A DNA stretch of 64,000 nt from Pseudoalteromonas ulvae UL12 (GCF_014925405.1 NZ_AQHJ01000020.1:1-64000); one strand, 5' to 3'; positions 1 through 9,433 are shown, counted from the stretch's first letter. Notes: generated by a model not told the origin, from the sequence alone. Numbers and translations: made by a program.

Positions 1-2
1 AA

Positions 3-237
3 ACGGTTATTGAGGTCGCAAAAGGCCGTAAAGTAGGTGACAAAATGAGTTATACTTCTCATTTTTATGTCAGTTCATTGGCGGTGAAACCAGAGTTAGT
101 GGCGAAAGCAATACGCGAACATTGGCACATAGAGAATAGACTTCACTGGGTTTTAGATGTTGAAATTAAAGATATCCGACCCTGACGGGGCGGCCCACAT
201 CGCCTTATTCAACAGAGTGTGCCTAAACATAAGGTAA
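3..237 (+). pseudogene. ISAs1-family transposase, C-terminal remnant
   Basis: The first open frame reads SYTSHFYVSSLAVKPEL, then IREHWHIENRLHWVLDV, the conserved C-terminal block of ISAs1-family (IS4-like DDE) transposases in which the last acidic catalytic residue lies near HWxIEN. The frame stops at 183-185, but a neighbouring frame continues with AAHIALFNRVCLNIR, like the usual xAENxAxxRRIALNLL tail, so a frameshift is present. The 5' part lies outside the window. It is a dead fragment, probably a scar of earlier island assembly. Confidence 0.75.
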
Positions 238-243
238 AAAAGA

Positions 244-438
244 CTATTTGGCGGCAAAACGAAGAGGGGCAGCTTGGAATGGTGATTTTAGGACGGAATT
301 ATTATTTGGTTGATTAGTAAGCAAAGTAGAATCCCAATCTTCGTTATCAATCGCTATTGCTTTTGCATTTTGAATATCTGTGTACTCCATGTTCATTACA
401 TGACGTTCATAATTTTCATTAGCTTTAAACTGTGGCAT
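244..438 (-). CDS. Small unknown protein downstream of vapC
   Basis: A 64-codon frame starts 13 bp after the vapC stop, with AAAGGGA as ribosome binding site about 8 nt before its ATG, so it is probably the third gene of the vapBC transcript. The product is hydrophilic with an acidic middle (AIDNEDWDS) and no motif I recognise. Its 3' end runs up to the transposase remnant, so the natural C-terminus may have been lost. It could be real or a chance frame; the ribosome site and spacing are the only support. Confidence 0.4.
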   Translation of the reverse strand: MPQFKANENYERHVMNMEYTDIQNAKAIAIDNEDWDSTLLTNQPNNNSVLKSPFQAAPLRFAAK

Positions 439-451
439 TTCAATTTTCCCT

Positions 452-853
452 TTAAACTATCCAGTTGTCTGTGCGTAACGCATCGACACGATTAAATTCT
501 TTTAAGTTATTAGTAACTAGCACCAAACCCTCACTACGAGCATGAGCCGCTATGTGTAAATCGTTAACACCGATAACTTGACCTTTTTTTTCTAAATCAG
601 AGCGAATAGAACCATAATGCCCTGCGGCTTTGTCGCCATAACCTAACACTTCAAGACGAGAGCAAAAGTCTTCTACTGTGCGAAGGTTACGTTCAACAAA
701 TTCACTTTTTTCAGCCCCATGAATTAGTTCAGCCAATGTAATAGAGGAAATGGCCAATCTGCCTGAATGTTCATTAAATTTACCTAAGACTTCCATAGGT
801 TTGCGCTTAATGACATAAATACAGATATTGGTATCTAACATGTATTTCAACAT
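452..853 (-). CDS. vapC: Type II toxin VapC, PIN-domain ribonuclease
   Basis: 133 residues, the usual VapC length. The start MLDTNICIY carries the first PIN acidic residue (Asp7), TLAEL the conserved Glu near 42, and GVNDLHIAAHA plus LVTNNLKEFNRV the third acidic cluster and the typical C-terminal block. PIN toxins are Mg-dependent RNases; enteric VapCs cut initiator tRNA, which cannot be inferred for this one. The start overlaps the last base of vapB, so the pair is translationally coupled. The key acidic residues are present, so an active toxin is expected. Confidence 0.92.
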   Translation of the reverse strand: MLKYMLDTNICIYVIKRKPMEVLGKFNEHSGRLAISSITLAELIHGAEKSEFVERNLRTVEDFCSRLEVLGYGDKAAGHYGSIRSDLEKKGQVIGVNDLHIAAHARSEGLVLVTNNLKEFNRVDALRTDNWIV

Positions 854-1089
854 TAAAACGATTCTCTTTCTTGTTGTTCTTGTGAAGCTCGTTCAGTCAT
901 AAAATCTTCTGACACACCTTCTGAGGACATAAAGAAGCTATCCCACACATTATCGACAGGAGACAATATGCGTTCGTTACCTACTACTCTAACGACAACC
1001 TTTTTAACATTTTCAGGAAAGCGTGTTTCCGCTGGGAGCCTGACCGCTTGAGTTCTGTTGTTTACAAAAACAGTGCCTTGTTGTTGCAT
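853..1089 (-). CDS. vapB: Antitoxin VapB, AbrB-type
   Basis: 78 residues. The N-terminus TVFVNNRTQAVRLPAETRFP is the swapped-hairpin AbrB/SpoVT DNA-binding fold of VapB antitoxins; the acidic C-terminal tail would wrap around VapC. I chose the ATG at 1089 rather than the upstream 1104 because GGAGG stands 5 nt before it. The gene overlaps vapC by one base. An inverted repeat at 1123-1157 just upstream is the likely binding site for autorepression by the VapBC complex. Confidence 0.9.
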   Translation of the reverse strand: MQQQGTVFVNNRTQAVRLPAETRFPENVKKVVVRVVGNERILSPVDNVWDSFFMSSEGVSEDFMTERASQEQQERESF

Positions 1090-1122
1090 AGATACCTCCA
1101 ACATTTAACTATATACAAATAG

Positions 1123-1157
1123 TATATAGCAATGCGCGTATATAGCGATGCTATATA
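1123..1157. promoter_or_regulatory. Probable VapBC operator, inverted repeat
   Basis: TATATAGCA (1123-1131) is followed 17 bp later by its exact complement TGCTATATA (1149-1157), between the vapB start and the next gene upstream. AbrB-type antitoxins bind such repeats over their own promoter. The TATATA-rich arms could also supply the -10 element. Confidence 0.5.
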
Positions 1158-1167
1158 GATATTATGT

Positions 1168-1368
1168 TCAGCTATCAATACCGTCACTTAATGAATCTTT
1201 CTCACAGACACTGTTATCGACAGGAATATCTTTTAAAACTCCTTTTGCAGCGCCAAACTCTTTTCCAACAGGTCGCATCCGATCCCATTCTTTGAGTTCA
1301 TCAGGCATAGGCTTGCCTTCATCGCATTGTGATAACAATTCATCGAGGTTTGGTGGTTCTTTTTCCAT
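1168..1368 (-). CDS. MazE/PemI-like antitoxin C-terminal piece, orphan
   Basis: 66 residues starting MEKEPPNLDELLSQCDEG and containing KEWDRMRPVGKEF. The LDELLxxCD...W..xxPVGxE pattern is what I recall from the toxin-wrapping tail of PemI/ChpS/MazE antitoxins, but the N-terminal DNA-binding half is absent. AAGGA lies 7 nt before the ATG at 1368, which supports translation from there; an in-frame ATG at 1392 has a poorer site. No MazF-like partner follows (vapB is next). It may be a truncated antitoxin or a stand-alone anti-addiction protein. Confidence 0.5.
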   Translation of the reverse strand: MEKEPPNLDELLSQCDEGKPMPDELKEWDRMRPVGKEFGAAKGVLKDIPVDNSVCEKDSLSDGIDS

Positions 1369-1610
1369 TTCAGTTTCCTTAAATATTTGCATAAAAATTT
1401 TCCGCTGTTTCTATGATTGAGCTGTCATGCCTTATTACTTTGGAGCGTAAACTATTTGTTGATAAGTCCGTTAGCTTTTGAAGCGACTGAATCAAAAGGC
1501 TACCAGTAGATCTTTTATTACTGTCCTACAGCAGTTTCAATTAGTCGATCTCTTTTAAAAGTATATGTATGATTTCACCGCTCGCTAAATCAAAAAGAAG
1601 GAAGTGCGAA

Positions 1611-4600
1611 ATGGAATATGGATTATCAAGAATTATCTTGATTGACTCTTACTTGCCCGGTCGAATTTATGAAGTCGACGTGGCTGGCCACACAAATATT
1701 TTAGGCGAGAATAATGTTGGTAAAACATCGCTGATAAAATTAGCAGTCCTATTTTATGGGGAACGCCCCACACGGATAGGCATAAAGCAGAATGAAGCGC
1801 TTGGTCTTGATGGTTTTTCAGAGTATTACCTTCCTCATCATGCAAGTTATGTCATTTTCGAATACCTGGTTGCCGGTGAACCTCGCATGTTAGTGTTGAC
1901 TGGGTATGCTGATAGAAAAGAAGCCTATCGACGCACCTTTGTTCGAGCAGGGTTTAATATTGAAGACTTTTGGTTACCTGATTCCGATATTCCGCTAGCT
2001 TCCGACGTCTGGTTGAAAAGAACCCTCACGCAAACGATTCACAAACAATGCAGTAGTTTTGAAGATCAAACTCGCACTCTGCTAGAAGGAAGAGATCCGC
2101 ATTTCTCCATGGTACCTTCTCGGGTTGATTTGACGCGAATGAAAAGTCTTATGACGAGTATGTTATCGCGTAATGCAGGGCACACTGAACTAACAAAAAT
2201 AATCGAAGAGTGGGTCAAAAGTGATTTAGGTTCAGAGTGTGCCAAGAACATAGGTGGGATGGCCATTCCACGAAAAGAGCTGGAAAGGTGGGTAAGTCGT
2301 TACCATAATAATCAAAAAATAGAGTTAAATTTAGATCGCTTCACATTATTAGCTGATACGTTGACAGAGTATGAATTAAGTACTGCTGAAGCTGGTGGTT
2401 TATTCACGCTTGCAAGGCGTTCGCATCAAGCTATAGGCGAGAAAATCATTAATGAGGAGCGTGTTTTCAAGGAGAGAATTGAGCAGGCGCAAGGGGCTTT
2501 TCTTGCTAAGAAGATACAATGTGATCAGGTTAGCAAGGAATCGAAGGTTTTAGGTTCTCGTCTCCAATCATTGCAAACAAATGAAGCAGCCTTAACACGA
2601 GAAAAAGAGGTATATCGTAAAAATGTACCGAGCAATTTAGCTTTTCTTGAAACACAGAATCAAACAGATACCTTGCGTATTACTCAGCTAAAAAGTGAGT
2701 TGTCGGACATAACGTCTGGTCAAAGCGAGATTAATCAGTGGCGCACAGCTCAAATTAGCGAAGCAAAGACGTTCGCAAATGAAGCTATCAGTAAAGCAGA
2801 AACAGCCAAGGCAAAGGTTGATTCAGATTATCATTCCTCACTAAGTAATCGAAATTCGATTATCGATGATACCTACGAGAAAACCGTTGATGAAGTGGAT
2901 GAACAGCTGGTGGATCTCCATAGTCAGCGTGAAAATCTAATATTGACGCGAGCAGATTATCAAGGTCAGTTGAAGAGTCCTTCACTCACCAGTGATGAGT
3001 TATCATCACGTGAGCGACTTGAAACGCAATTAAGTAAAGCAGATTTAGAGCGCTCGCATGCACTTAAGCAGTTAGAGCAAATCAAGTCAGAACTTACATC
3101 CTTAAAGCGTGAACGCGACAAAGCTAATGAAGAATTTAAAGATGCGCACCGTGAACACGCAGAGAAGGAGGCGCTCTTTGATAATTATCAATCCATCTTA
3201 AGCCCCCCTTCATCAAGTTTTTTGGGGTTTTTAAAGAGCGAAGTACCAGATTGGCAAAATACCCATGGCCGGGCACTAAGTGCTGAGATGCTTCAAGCAA
3301 AAGGATTGCGTCCATCATTAGTGGGTCACTCTCAAAGTAGTATTTTTGGAATAGAAGTTGATTTATCCCAATTACCTGATGGAGAGCTCGATTATACAAA
3401 CGAATCTGAGTTATTGGATCGTGTTGCTGTGCTTGGCACAGAAACTGACGTTCTACAAAGGGAGGTTGAGAAGAGGGACCAAGTATTTACACGCATTAAC
3501 AAACGTATTGATGACACACAAAAGACTCTGTCTGTGCAATCATCTCAATTAAAAAATACTATTAATCAGTATGAGCAACTTAGTGCGGAATTAGCTGTTG
3601 AGAAAGACAGGTTAAAAGTATTGCTGCGAGAAAAGAGCGCGACATTAATTGCTAATGTAGAGCAGATAGATGTTCAGCTCGCTGTCGTAGATTCGCAAAT
3701 AACCTCTCTAAAAGAGCAAAAGAAACAGGCTGTAAAAACAAAGCAAACACAAAAAGAACTTGTTCGCCAAGAACTACAAAGTAATCGAGAGACTTCGATT
3801 TCACAGTGCGACCAGCAAAAAGATAGAGCCAGTTTCGAGCTGGTGGAGCGGGAAGCTGAGATTGAATCAGAATATACTAAGCGCCTTTCTGAAAAGGGGG
3901 TGGATTCGCAATACTTATTCAAGCTTCAAAAGCAACTTAAAGAATTAACCGATCGCAATATTCAGTACCAAAAGTATGCAAGCAGTAAAGAGGCGTATGA
4001 ATCATTTATAGCTGATGAATTTGATATAAAGATGCCGCCACTCTTAGAAGAGTTATCGATGGTCAAAGAAGAGTTTAACGCCATAAATAAATCAGTGGGC
4101 GAGCTCAATAGTGAATTGAATCAGTTGGACGAATCCAAACGTGAAGCAACTCACTCGCACGAACAGGCCATTCGAAGCATGAATCGGGCTAAGGAGCGGT
4201 TAGAAGATAAGATTTTAATGCATTCACGATTTGAGTTTTCTGGGGCGCACTTGGCAGATGAAACGCTTACTGTCGAACAGATTTGCGAACGCTTTGAAAG
4301 CCATACGAGAAAAATAACGACTGCTTCGCGTTTGATTGGTGAATTAAATGACGAATTAAGGTCTTTATTCGCAATTGCGGGTACCGGCTCTTTTGAGCAC
4401 TTGTCATCAAACCCTGGTAATAGCGACGATGTTATTCAGCAGGCGCGACGAATCAATAGTTATATTCAGGATGGTTATCATAAAATAGAGTACTCCTCAT
4501 TTATTCAGTCCACCCTTAATTTTGAACGCGTTTCATTATATGTGACTTATCTAGAGCAGTTTAAGAGAAAGATAACGCGCTATAATAATGAGCTTAATAA

Positions 4601-5309
4601 GTATATGGCTCGTGCAGCCGCGTTTAATAACATTAGCCAACTGGAAGTGGATATTGTTTTCTTGTTCTCTAACCGGCACGACTGGCAGCTTGTAAGTGAC
4701 ATAGCAAGACAGTACGAATACTGGAAGTCAGAGAGAAGTCATGGTCAGTTGGATTCTTCTCGGGTAGATTTACCGCACAGGGCGCTGGTGGATGCAATTC
4801 AGACCTACTTGGACATCCCAAATATAGATAGTATGGATATAGGGGAGTTATACCGTTACATCGATTTTTCGATTCGATTCATTGATAACGGTAAGTCTAA
4901 ATATGCCCGCTCATTTAATGAAATTCTCTCGGATAAAGGGAATGCCTCATCCAATGGAACAAGTTACCTCATCCTTATTACGATCTTTGTTGGTATTTTA
5001 AATATGATGCGTAAAGGGCATGCCATTCATTTTACGTGGGCCTTGGATGAACTCGCAGATATTAGTCCCAATAACATTACACAGTTATTAAGCATGCTTG
5101 AAGAAAATGACATTAATTTGATTTCAGCATGTACGGTCATCAGTGAGGCAGTGTATTTGAGCTTTGCTAAAACCTACTCGATTGAAGTTGATTTTGATAC
5201 CGGGCAAAAGGTTCTTACCGATGAAGTCGCTTCGGACCCAATACTAGATTTAATTTCTGGTTTAGAAGATAAGGACAATCACCCAATGGAGCGTGCGCAT
5301 GCTGAATGA
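1611..5309 (+). CDS. SMC-like ATPase of a Wadjet/Mks-type system (JetC/MksB-like)
   Basis: 1232 residues from the ATG at 1611, which has AAGGAAG 6 nt upstream; the longer frame from 1569 has no such site. Walker A is GENNVGKTS (residues 32-40), followed by more than 900 residues of heptad-rich coiled coil with a likely hinge near the middle. An ABC signature-like ASSNGTSYL lies near 1111 and a Walker B WALDEL near 1143. This is the head-coil-hinge-coil-head plan of MukB/MksB/JetC. Family members load as loops on DNA and, in Wadjet, extrude small circular plasmids for cleavage. It overlaps the next gene and leads the operon, whereas known Wadjet operons place this subunit third. Confidence 0.75.
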   Translation: MEYGLSRIILIDSYLPGRIYEVDVAGHTNILGENNVGKTSLIKLAVLFYGERPTRIGIKQNEALGLDGFSEYYLPHHASYVIFEYLVAGEPRMLVLTGYADRKEAYRRTFVRAGFNIEDFWLPDSDIPLASDVWLKRTLTQTIHKQCSSFEDQTRTLLEGRDPHFSMVPSRVDLTRMKSLMTSMLSRNAGHTELTKIIEEWVKSDLGSECAKNIGGMAIPRKELERWVSRYHNNQKIELNLDRFTLLADTLTEYELSTAEAGGLFTLARRSHQAIGEKIINEERVFKERIEQAQGAFLAKKIQCDQVSKESKVLGSRLQSLQTNEAALTREKEVYRKNVPSNLAFLETQNQTDTLRITQLKSELSDITSGQSEINQWRTAQISEAKTFANEAISKAETAKAKVDSDYHSSLSNRNSIIDDTYEKTVDEVDEQLVDLHSQRENLILTRADYQGQLKSPSLTSDELSSRERLETQLSKADLERSHALKQLEQIKSELTSLKRERDKANEEFKDAHREHAEKEALFDNYQSILSPPSSSFLGFLKSEVPDWQNTHGRALSAEMLQAKGLRPSLVGHSQSSIFGIEVDLSQLPDGELDYTNESELLDRVAVLGTETDVLQREVEKRDQVFTRINKRIDDTQKTLSVQSSQLKNTINQYEQLSAELAVEKDRLKVLLREKSATLIANVEQIDVQLAVVDSQITSLKEQKKQAVKTKQTQKELVRQELQSNRETSISQCDQQKDRASFELVEREAEIESEYTKRLSEKGVDSQYLFKLQKQLKELTDRNIQYQKYASSKEAYESFIADEFDIKMPPLLEELSMVKEEFNAINKSVGELNSELNQLDESKREATHSHEQAIRSMNRAKERLEDKILMHSRFEFSGAHLADETLTVEQICERFESHTRKITTASRLIGELNDELRSLFAIAGTGSFEHLSSNPGNSDDVIQQARRINSYIQDGYHKIEYSSFIQSTLNFERVSLYVTYLEQFKRKITRYNNELNKYMARAAAFNNISQLEVDIVFLFSNRHDWQLVSDIARQYEYWKSERSHGQLDSSRVDLPHRALVDAIQTYLDIPNIDSMDIGELYRYIDFSIRFIDNGKSKYARSFNEILSDKGNASSNGTSYLILITIFVGILNMMRKGHAIHFTWALDELADISPNNITQLLSMLEENDINLISACTVISEAVYLSFAKTYSIEVDFDTGQKVLTDEVASDPILDLISGLEDKDNHPMERAHAE

Positions 5310-5940
5310 TATCGCAATGAGGTTACTTCAAAATCAGTTCATATGTAAGTTTACTCAGGCAGATTTATTTAATGAAATTCATCACGAAAATGAAGTGACC
5401 AAAACCCAATTGGATAGATTTCTTAATGTGATTGGTCGTTCTTTGCAGTTGAGCGCTGGTGGCACGACTTACTTTGCCGTACACAATCCTGATTCCCCAG
5501 GCGCCAAAGAGGAAGCGCGAAAAGCTTTCGAGTTATTGCGTGAGAAAATTAGACCCACTTTAAGTTTTTTGCAGCTCATGGCGCAAATTACACATCAGGA
5601 AGGTGAGTCATCTGTATTTATACAAGGTGGTGAGGTGTTAAGTGTTCCTGATGTAATTGCTGGTATCGAGCAGAATCAAGCACATACAAATAGTCTTGAT
5701 AGGTTGGTCTGGGTTAAGAAGAAAGACGATCCCCTGACTGTGAAGGTTCGGGCACTGTTTAAGGAGCTTGAAAGGGAAGGGTTGCTCGCGGTTCGTAACC
5801 AAAAAACAGAGCGATATGTTGTGACTGGAAAGACGGATGTGATGATGGATGCGTTAGAGTTCATCGTTGAAGCAGAGGGGATTGCTACCAAAGAGCCTTC
5901 ATTGCTGGTGGAGTCTAAACAGCAAGGTTTCGATTTATGA
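5299..5940 (+). CDS. KITE-like subunit (JetB/MksE-like)
   Basis: 213 residues, the size of JetB/MksE. The ATG at 5299 has GGAG 7 nt upstream and overlaps the ATPase gene by 11 bp; a GTG at 5293 would leave no room for a ribosome site. The sequence has winged-helix-like segments (TQADLFNEIHHENEVTKTQL near 20-40 and KVRALFKELEREGLLAVRN near 150) and no catalytic motif. In MukBEF-like complexes this subunit binds the kleisin. Assignment depends mostly on size, fold impression and position next to the SMC and kleisin-like genes. Confidence 0.55.
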   Translation: MLNDIAMRLLQNQFICKFTQADLFNEIHHENEVTKTQLDRFLNVIGRSLQLSAGGTTYFAVHNPDSPGAKEEARKAFELLREKIRPTLSFLQLMAQITHQEGESSVFIQGGEVLSVPDVIAGIEQNQAHTNSLDRLVWVKKKDDPLTVKVRALFKELEREGLLAVRNQKTERYVVTGKTDVMMDALEFIVEAEGIATKEPSLLVESKQQGFDL

Positions 5941-7238
5941 TGAAACAACATTCACAATCGAATGAGGTTGAAGCTCTCTTATCATCACTTTCCAAGCATC
6001 GTAGTATTATTGCGCGAGGTTATGCTGCAAAACGTGAGGCAGAATTTTACAGTGAAGAAGAGCCGGTCATTCAGCTTCTGCGCACGCAAGGTTTTGTAAG
6101 GCCCGTTGGTGAGGGGCAGTTCCGCTTATCAAAGCAGTTAAGAGATCTCATCAATAGAGGGGTTAACCGTCAGCATATCCGTGACATAAATGTAAACCTT
6201 GGTCAGTTTACTGATTCATTAGATTTAGCTGTTGAAGATTATCTATCTGCGCAAAATAGAAAAGATAGAGATGATATTGAATCGGCTTGTGATGAGCTTG
6301 TGTCAATCTTTTATGAGATGGGGGATTTTTTCTCAGATGCCAGCGAGGAGATTGATCAACAAGTAAAGTTGGTGATTGGAAATCATGCTTATGGCGCCGA
6401 ACGTATTAGAATTATCCGTGCATATCTTGAGAAGTTAGATCGACTACAAGAAGCTTATGAAACGCTATCACAATCATTAACCGATGAAATTTATACTGAA
6501 GACTCATTTTTGTGTGATGAGAGAATTAAGTTTATTTCCCGAACTCTTAAGTATATCGACAACGTTAAGTCGACTCATAAAGAAATTAAAGCTGTATTGC
6601 ATATGCGTGAAGTGCGGGAGCAAAGGACTCAGCGTCTTAGGCAGTTAGATGCATACCTTCGCGAAAACCCTGCGGCTGAATTTAATAAAGCCGCTTCATT
6701 GGCCAGTGATTGTTTATTGTTTCGTAATGCACAAAAGATTGATGTGCAAAGCTTTATTGATGTTGATTCCCATGATCAAAAGTGGATCTCCTTTTATGAG
6801 AGGCAAGTGGCGACCAGTATGCTGAAAAAGCCTGCTGTAGTTGATAAGTATGAAAGGCCATCAACCGATTCTATGGCTGCATCTCCTGTATCCAGAAAGC
6901 GTGAAAGCTCTATTGCGTTAGATATGATAGGGGAGATGGTCAAGTGTATTCTGAGAGATAAACAATCATTATCTGTGACTCGTTACTGGCAGTTTCATCC
7001 TAATCGCAATGAAGTCTCATTTTCTTATTGGTTGTATATAAGCAGAACACATCTAACTCGGCTAATTAAGTCCCCGAAAGGTTTACTTGCAAAGTACGTG
7101 AATGTGAAGCCTATTTATGCCACAGAGAGTCAGTCTTGTGGTAATCGCACGGTTGCTGATGTTGTTGTTGCGTATAGCCATTTAGTTGACCATGATAAAG
7201 CTGGGAGTGGTAGAGGGGGGAGCAGTGAAGTACTCTGA
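5937..7238 (+). CDS. Kleisin-like subunit (JetA/MksF-like)
   Basis: 433 residues. The start overlaps the preceding stop as ATGA, so it is translationally coupled. An N-terminal winged helix (SIIARGYAAKREAEFY ... FRLSKQLRDLINRGV, about 20-75) leads into a long helical middle section with short coiled coils, as in MukF and JetA, where the N-terminal domain touches one SMC neck and the C-terminus the other head. No enzyme motif is visible. In Wadjet and Mks operons the kleisin is normally the first gene; here it is third. Confidence 0.6.
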   Translation: MMKQHSQSNEVEALLSSLSKHRSIIARGYAAKREAEFYSEEEPVIQLLRTQGFVRPVGEGQFRLSKQLRDLINRGVNRQHIRDINVNLGQFTDSLDLAVEDYLSAQNRKDRDDIESACDELVSIFYEMGDFFSDASEEIDQQVKLVIGNHAYGAERIRIIRAYLEKLDRLQEAYETLSQSLTDEIYTEDSFLCDERIKFISRTLKYIDNVKSTHKEIKAVLHMREVREQRTQRLRQLDAYLRENPAAEFNKAASLASDCLLFRNAQKIDVQSFIDVDSHDQKWISFYERQVATSMLKKPAVVDKYERPSTDSMAASPVSRKRESSIALDMIGEMVKCILRDKQSLSVTRYWQFHPNRNEVSFSYWLYISRTHLTRLIKSPKGLLAKYVNVKPIYATESQSCGNRTVADVVVAYSHLVDHDKAGSGRGGSSEVL

Positions 7239-8079
7239 GGCATTAATTAGGCTGGTGGTTGGAATTGCAAGTAATCGGGTTCGTGATGCTTCTTCAAAAG
7301 CAGCTGCAGATTTATACCGTATGCAGTTAATTGGAACCCCCGCTGGTGGAAAGCGGTTTTCTTATCAATCATGTGATCGTTCTAGTGCAATGAAATGGTG
7401 TGAGCTCAATGGAATAAACCCTGCCACTTACGACCCATCTAAAGGAACTCGGCAGTCCATGGGTGAACAGCGTGTATTTGAGAAAAAATCAGGTGTCTCA
7501 CTTTTCAGTAACTTTCTTTGTATTAAATCTCTAGGTGAGTGTTCTTACATAAATGATGTGGCTTTATCAAATCCCGGTCAGGGCCATCTCTGTATTCGTG
7601 CTTCTGATATAAAAAACATCTCTGCAGATGCGATTATGGTAGTTGAAAACTTTGAGACATTTTTAGATCAAATTGATTTTATCGATAGTCAGTTACTTCC
7701 AAGTCGTACATTGGTCATTTTTCGTGGTTCGCCTCAATTTGGGGGGAAGGCAGAGCCTATTTCTGTGAAGCTTGCTTCTGAATTTAATCTATTGCGGATC
7801 GGTTTTTATGACTATGATGTTTCCGGGTTAATAAAGCAGTATGAATTGGCTTATGACTTTTGCCTTATTCCTTCAAAGAGCGATATAGCTAAGCTCGACA
7901 TTAAGCCCAATCGCTTAGATTTCGAAAAGCAGTTGAAGGAGTTCTACGTCAAATACCCTAGCCGAGTGCCACCCTTATGGATGCAAGGTCACTTAGATTT
8001 TTTTGAGGCTGCTGGTGGGAGTTTTGTGCAGGAACGATTGATAGGGGCAGGTGTTGGTTTTCAGTTGTGTAAGCTGTAG
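7225..8079 (+). CDS. Toprim nuclease-like protein (JetD/MksG-like)
   Basis: 284 residues from a GTG at 7225 with GAGGGG 4 nt upstream; it overlaps the kleisin gene by 14 bp. The Toprim signature is visible: VVENFETF (Glu near 138) and FYDYDVSGL (the DxD near 195), as in the C-terminal domain of JetD, which cuts plasmid DNA held by the SMC complex. It is shorter than JetD/MksG (about 350-400 residues as I recall), so the N-terminal arm domain looks reduced. It ends the operon before a strong terminator. Toprim is also found in OLD nucleases and type II topoisomerases, but the context points to JetD. Confidence 0.65.
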   Translation: MKYSEALIRLVVGIASNRVRDASSKAAADLYRMQLIGTPAGGKRFSYQSCDRSSAMKWCELNGINPATYDPSKGTRQSMGEQRVFEKKSGVSLFSNFLCIKSLGECSYINDVALSNPGQGHLCIRASDIKNISADAIMVVENFETFLDQIDFIDSQLLPSRTLVIFRGSPQFGGKAEPISVKLASEFNLLRIGFYDYDVSGLIKQYELAYDFCLIPSKSDIAKLDIKPNRLDFEKQLKEFYVKYPSRVPPLWMQGHLDFFEAAGGSFVQERLIGAGVGFQLCKL

Positions 8080-8120
8080 CGCTCTAGTTGATATAGGTTG
8101 AAGTACGCAAGCGCACTCAT

Positions 8121-8151
8121 AATAAAACCCACTTGAAAGTGGGTTTTATTT
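8121..8151. terminator. Bidirectional terminator hairpin
   Basis: A 13-bp perfect stem (AATAAAACCCACT, loop TGAA, AGTGGGTTTTATT) with T-rich flanks on both strands lies between the convergent Toprim gene and primase gene and can end both transcripts. Confidence 0.85.
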
Positions 8152-8184
8152 GGCTGGTGGACTTATAATATGTTGTACACAGTG

Positions 8185-9318
8185 TTACCCACCGATTCTG
8201 TGGATAAGCTCGTTATTATCATCATTTTCAATGGTTATATTGTGTTTTCTATCTTTATATTCCCTGTCACATAAAATACTAATTAGGTTCGCCTTGGCCT
8301 TTATGTATTGATTCTTTTTTAATTCTTTTTCAAGTAATGTGTTTGTTTCTTCATTAGAAATGCCGCTTGCCAAATTCTCTTCAAAGATGATCGACAAGAA
8401 TTCATGAAATGTGATTTTGTTTTTATCTACGGTGTGAAGGAATAGCCCTGGTGATGTTTTAACTAAATCATCAGGATCAACTCCTTCAGGTAGAAAGCTA
8501 TAACATGTAGATGCTGGTGAAGGGTGGTGCGCAATAACTGACATTAACGCTGACCTCATAGCTTTTCTACCTGCTGTGTCTCCGTCATAGATGAAGGTGG
8601 CATTATTAGTAACTCTTGATAAATTAAATAGTTGCTTTTTCGATATGGCAATCCCCATTGTTGCAACGCAATTATTAACACCCTTGGAGGCGCAAGAGAC
8701 AACATCCATGTAACCTTCAAAAACATATGCTTCATCTTTCTCTTGGATGTATGGCTTGTTCTCGTAAAGCCCATATAGAATTTCAGATTTATTGAAAGTG
8801 GCAGATTGCTGAGAGTTTAAATATTTTGGAGTTGCTTCATCATTTAAAGTTCGACCTCCAAACCCGGCAATTAATCCAATGTGGTTTTTGATAGGAAACA
8901 TCAATCTGCCTCTAAATGTTTCATATACGTTATCTGGATTTCTCGCATTTATTAGGTGGTTATTTTCGAATAGCTCAAAGAGCATTTTATTTTCTTTGGC
9001 CAGAGACAGGAGGTTTTTATCATTTGATGCGTAGCTCAGGCAAAAGCGCTTTATTCTTTCTTCATTTAAGCCCCGGTGATTTATATAGCTGTAAAACTTA
9101 TCACTCTTCTGTTTTAAGAATACTTGTTGGGCAGCTTGGTTCGCTTTGAAATTTTGCAAAGGGGCTTTTGATTCTAGAAGTATGAGTTTGTTAGTGTCTC
9201 CCATAACGCCACACTCAAGACAAATGAAGAAATCTTCTTGTTTGCAGATTTGCAGGTTGTCACGAAAGTGTTCGCCGCCATAACAGCAAGGGCACTTTAT
9301 AAAGCTAAAATTATCCAT
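8185..9318 (-). CDS. Short DnaG-type primase
   Basis: 377 residues. The N-terminal CHC2-like zinc finger shows CPCC (9-12) and ICLECG (about 32-37). The RNA polymerase/Toprim core follows: GRLMFPI, GGRTL, KYLNS, ILYGL, then FEGYMDV (Toprim Glu) and IYDGDTAGRKA (DxD), and LPEGVDPDDLV, all in the DnaG order. Chromosomal DnaG is about 580 residues; this one lacks most of the C-terminal DnaB-binding domain, so it should serve a mobile replicon or use another partner. It makes RNA primers on single-stranded DNA. It stands alone, convergent with the Wadjet-like operon, with a long repeat-rich region upstream. Confidence 0.85.
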   Translation of the reverse strand: MDNFSFIKCPCCYGGEHFRDNLQICKQEDFFICLECGVMGDTNKLILLESKAPLQNFKANQAAQQVFLKQKSDKFYSYINHRGLNEERIKRFCLSYASNDKNLLSLAKENKMLFELFENNHLINARNPDNVYETFRGRLMFPIKNHIGLIAGFGGRTLNDEATPKYLNSQQSATFNKSEILYGLYENKPYIQEKDEAYVFEGYMDVVSCASKGVNNCVATMGIAISKKQLFNLSRVTNNATFIYDGDTAGRKAMRSALMSVIAHHPSPASTCYSFLPEGVDPDDLVKTSPGLFLHTVDKNKITFHEFLSIIFEENLASGISNEETNTLLEKELKKNQYIKAKANLISILCDREYKDRKHNITIENDDNNELIHRIGG

Positions 9319-9433
9319 ACCTATCCTAATGATACTTTATAAGTGCAGATAATAGCATGTAGTTGCTATTTTTCATGCTGAAATCCAATCAAAAACTATT
9401 CTTTCATTCTATTTGATTACATCCGATGTTTGC

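Noticed and set aside
8169..8177. A second TATGTTGTA Ter-like core after the Wadjet-like operon
   Set aside because: A single 9-mer is expected about once by chance in a window of this size and AT content, and the flanks do not match Ter.
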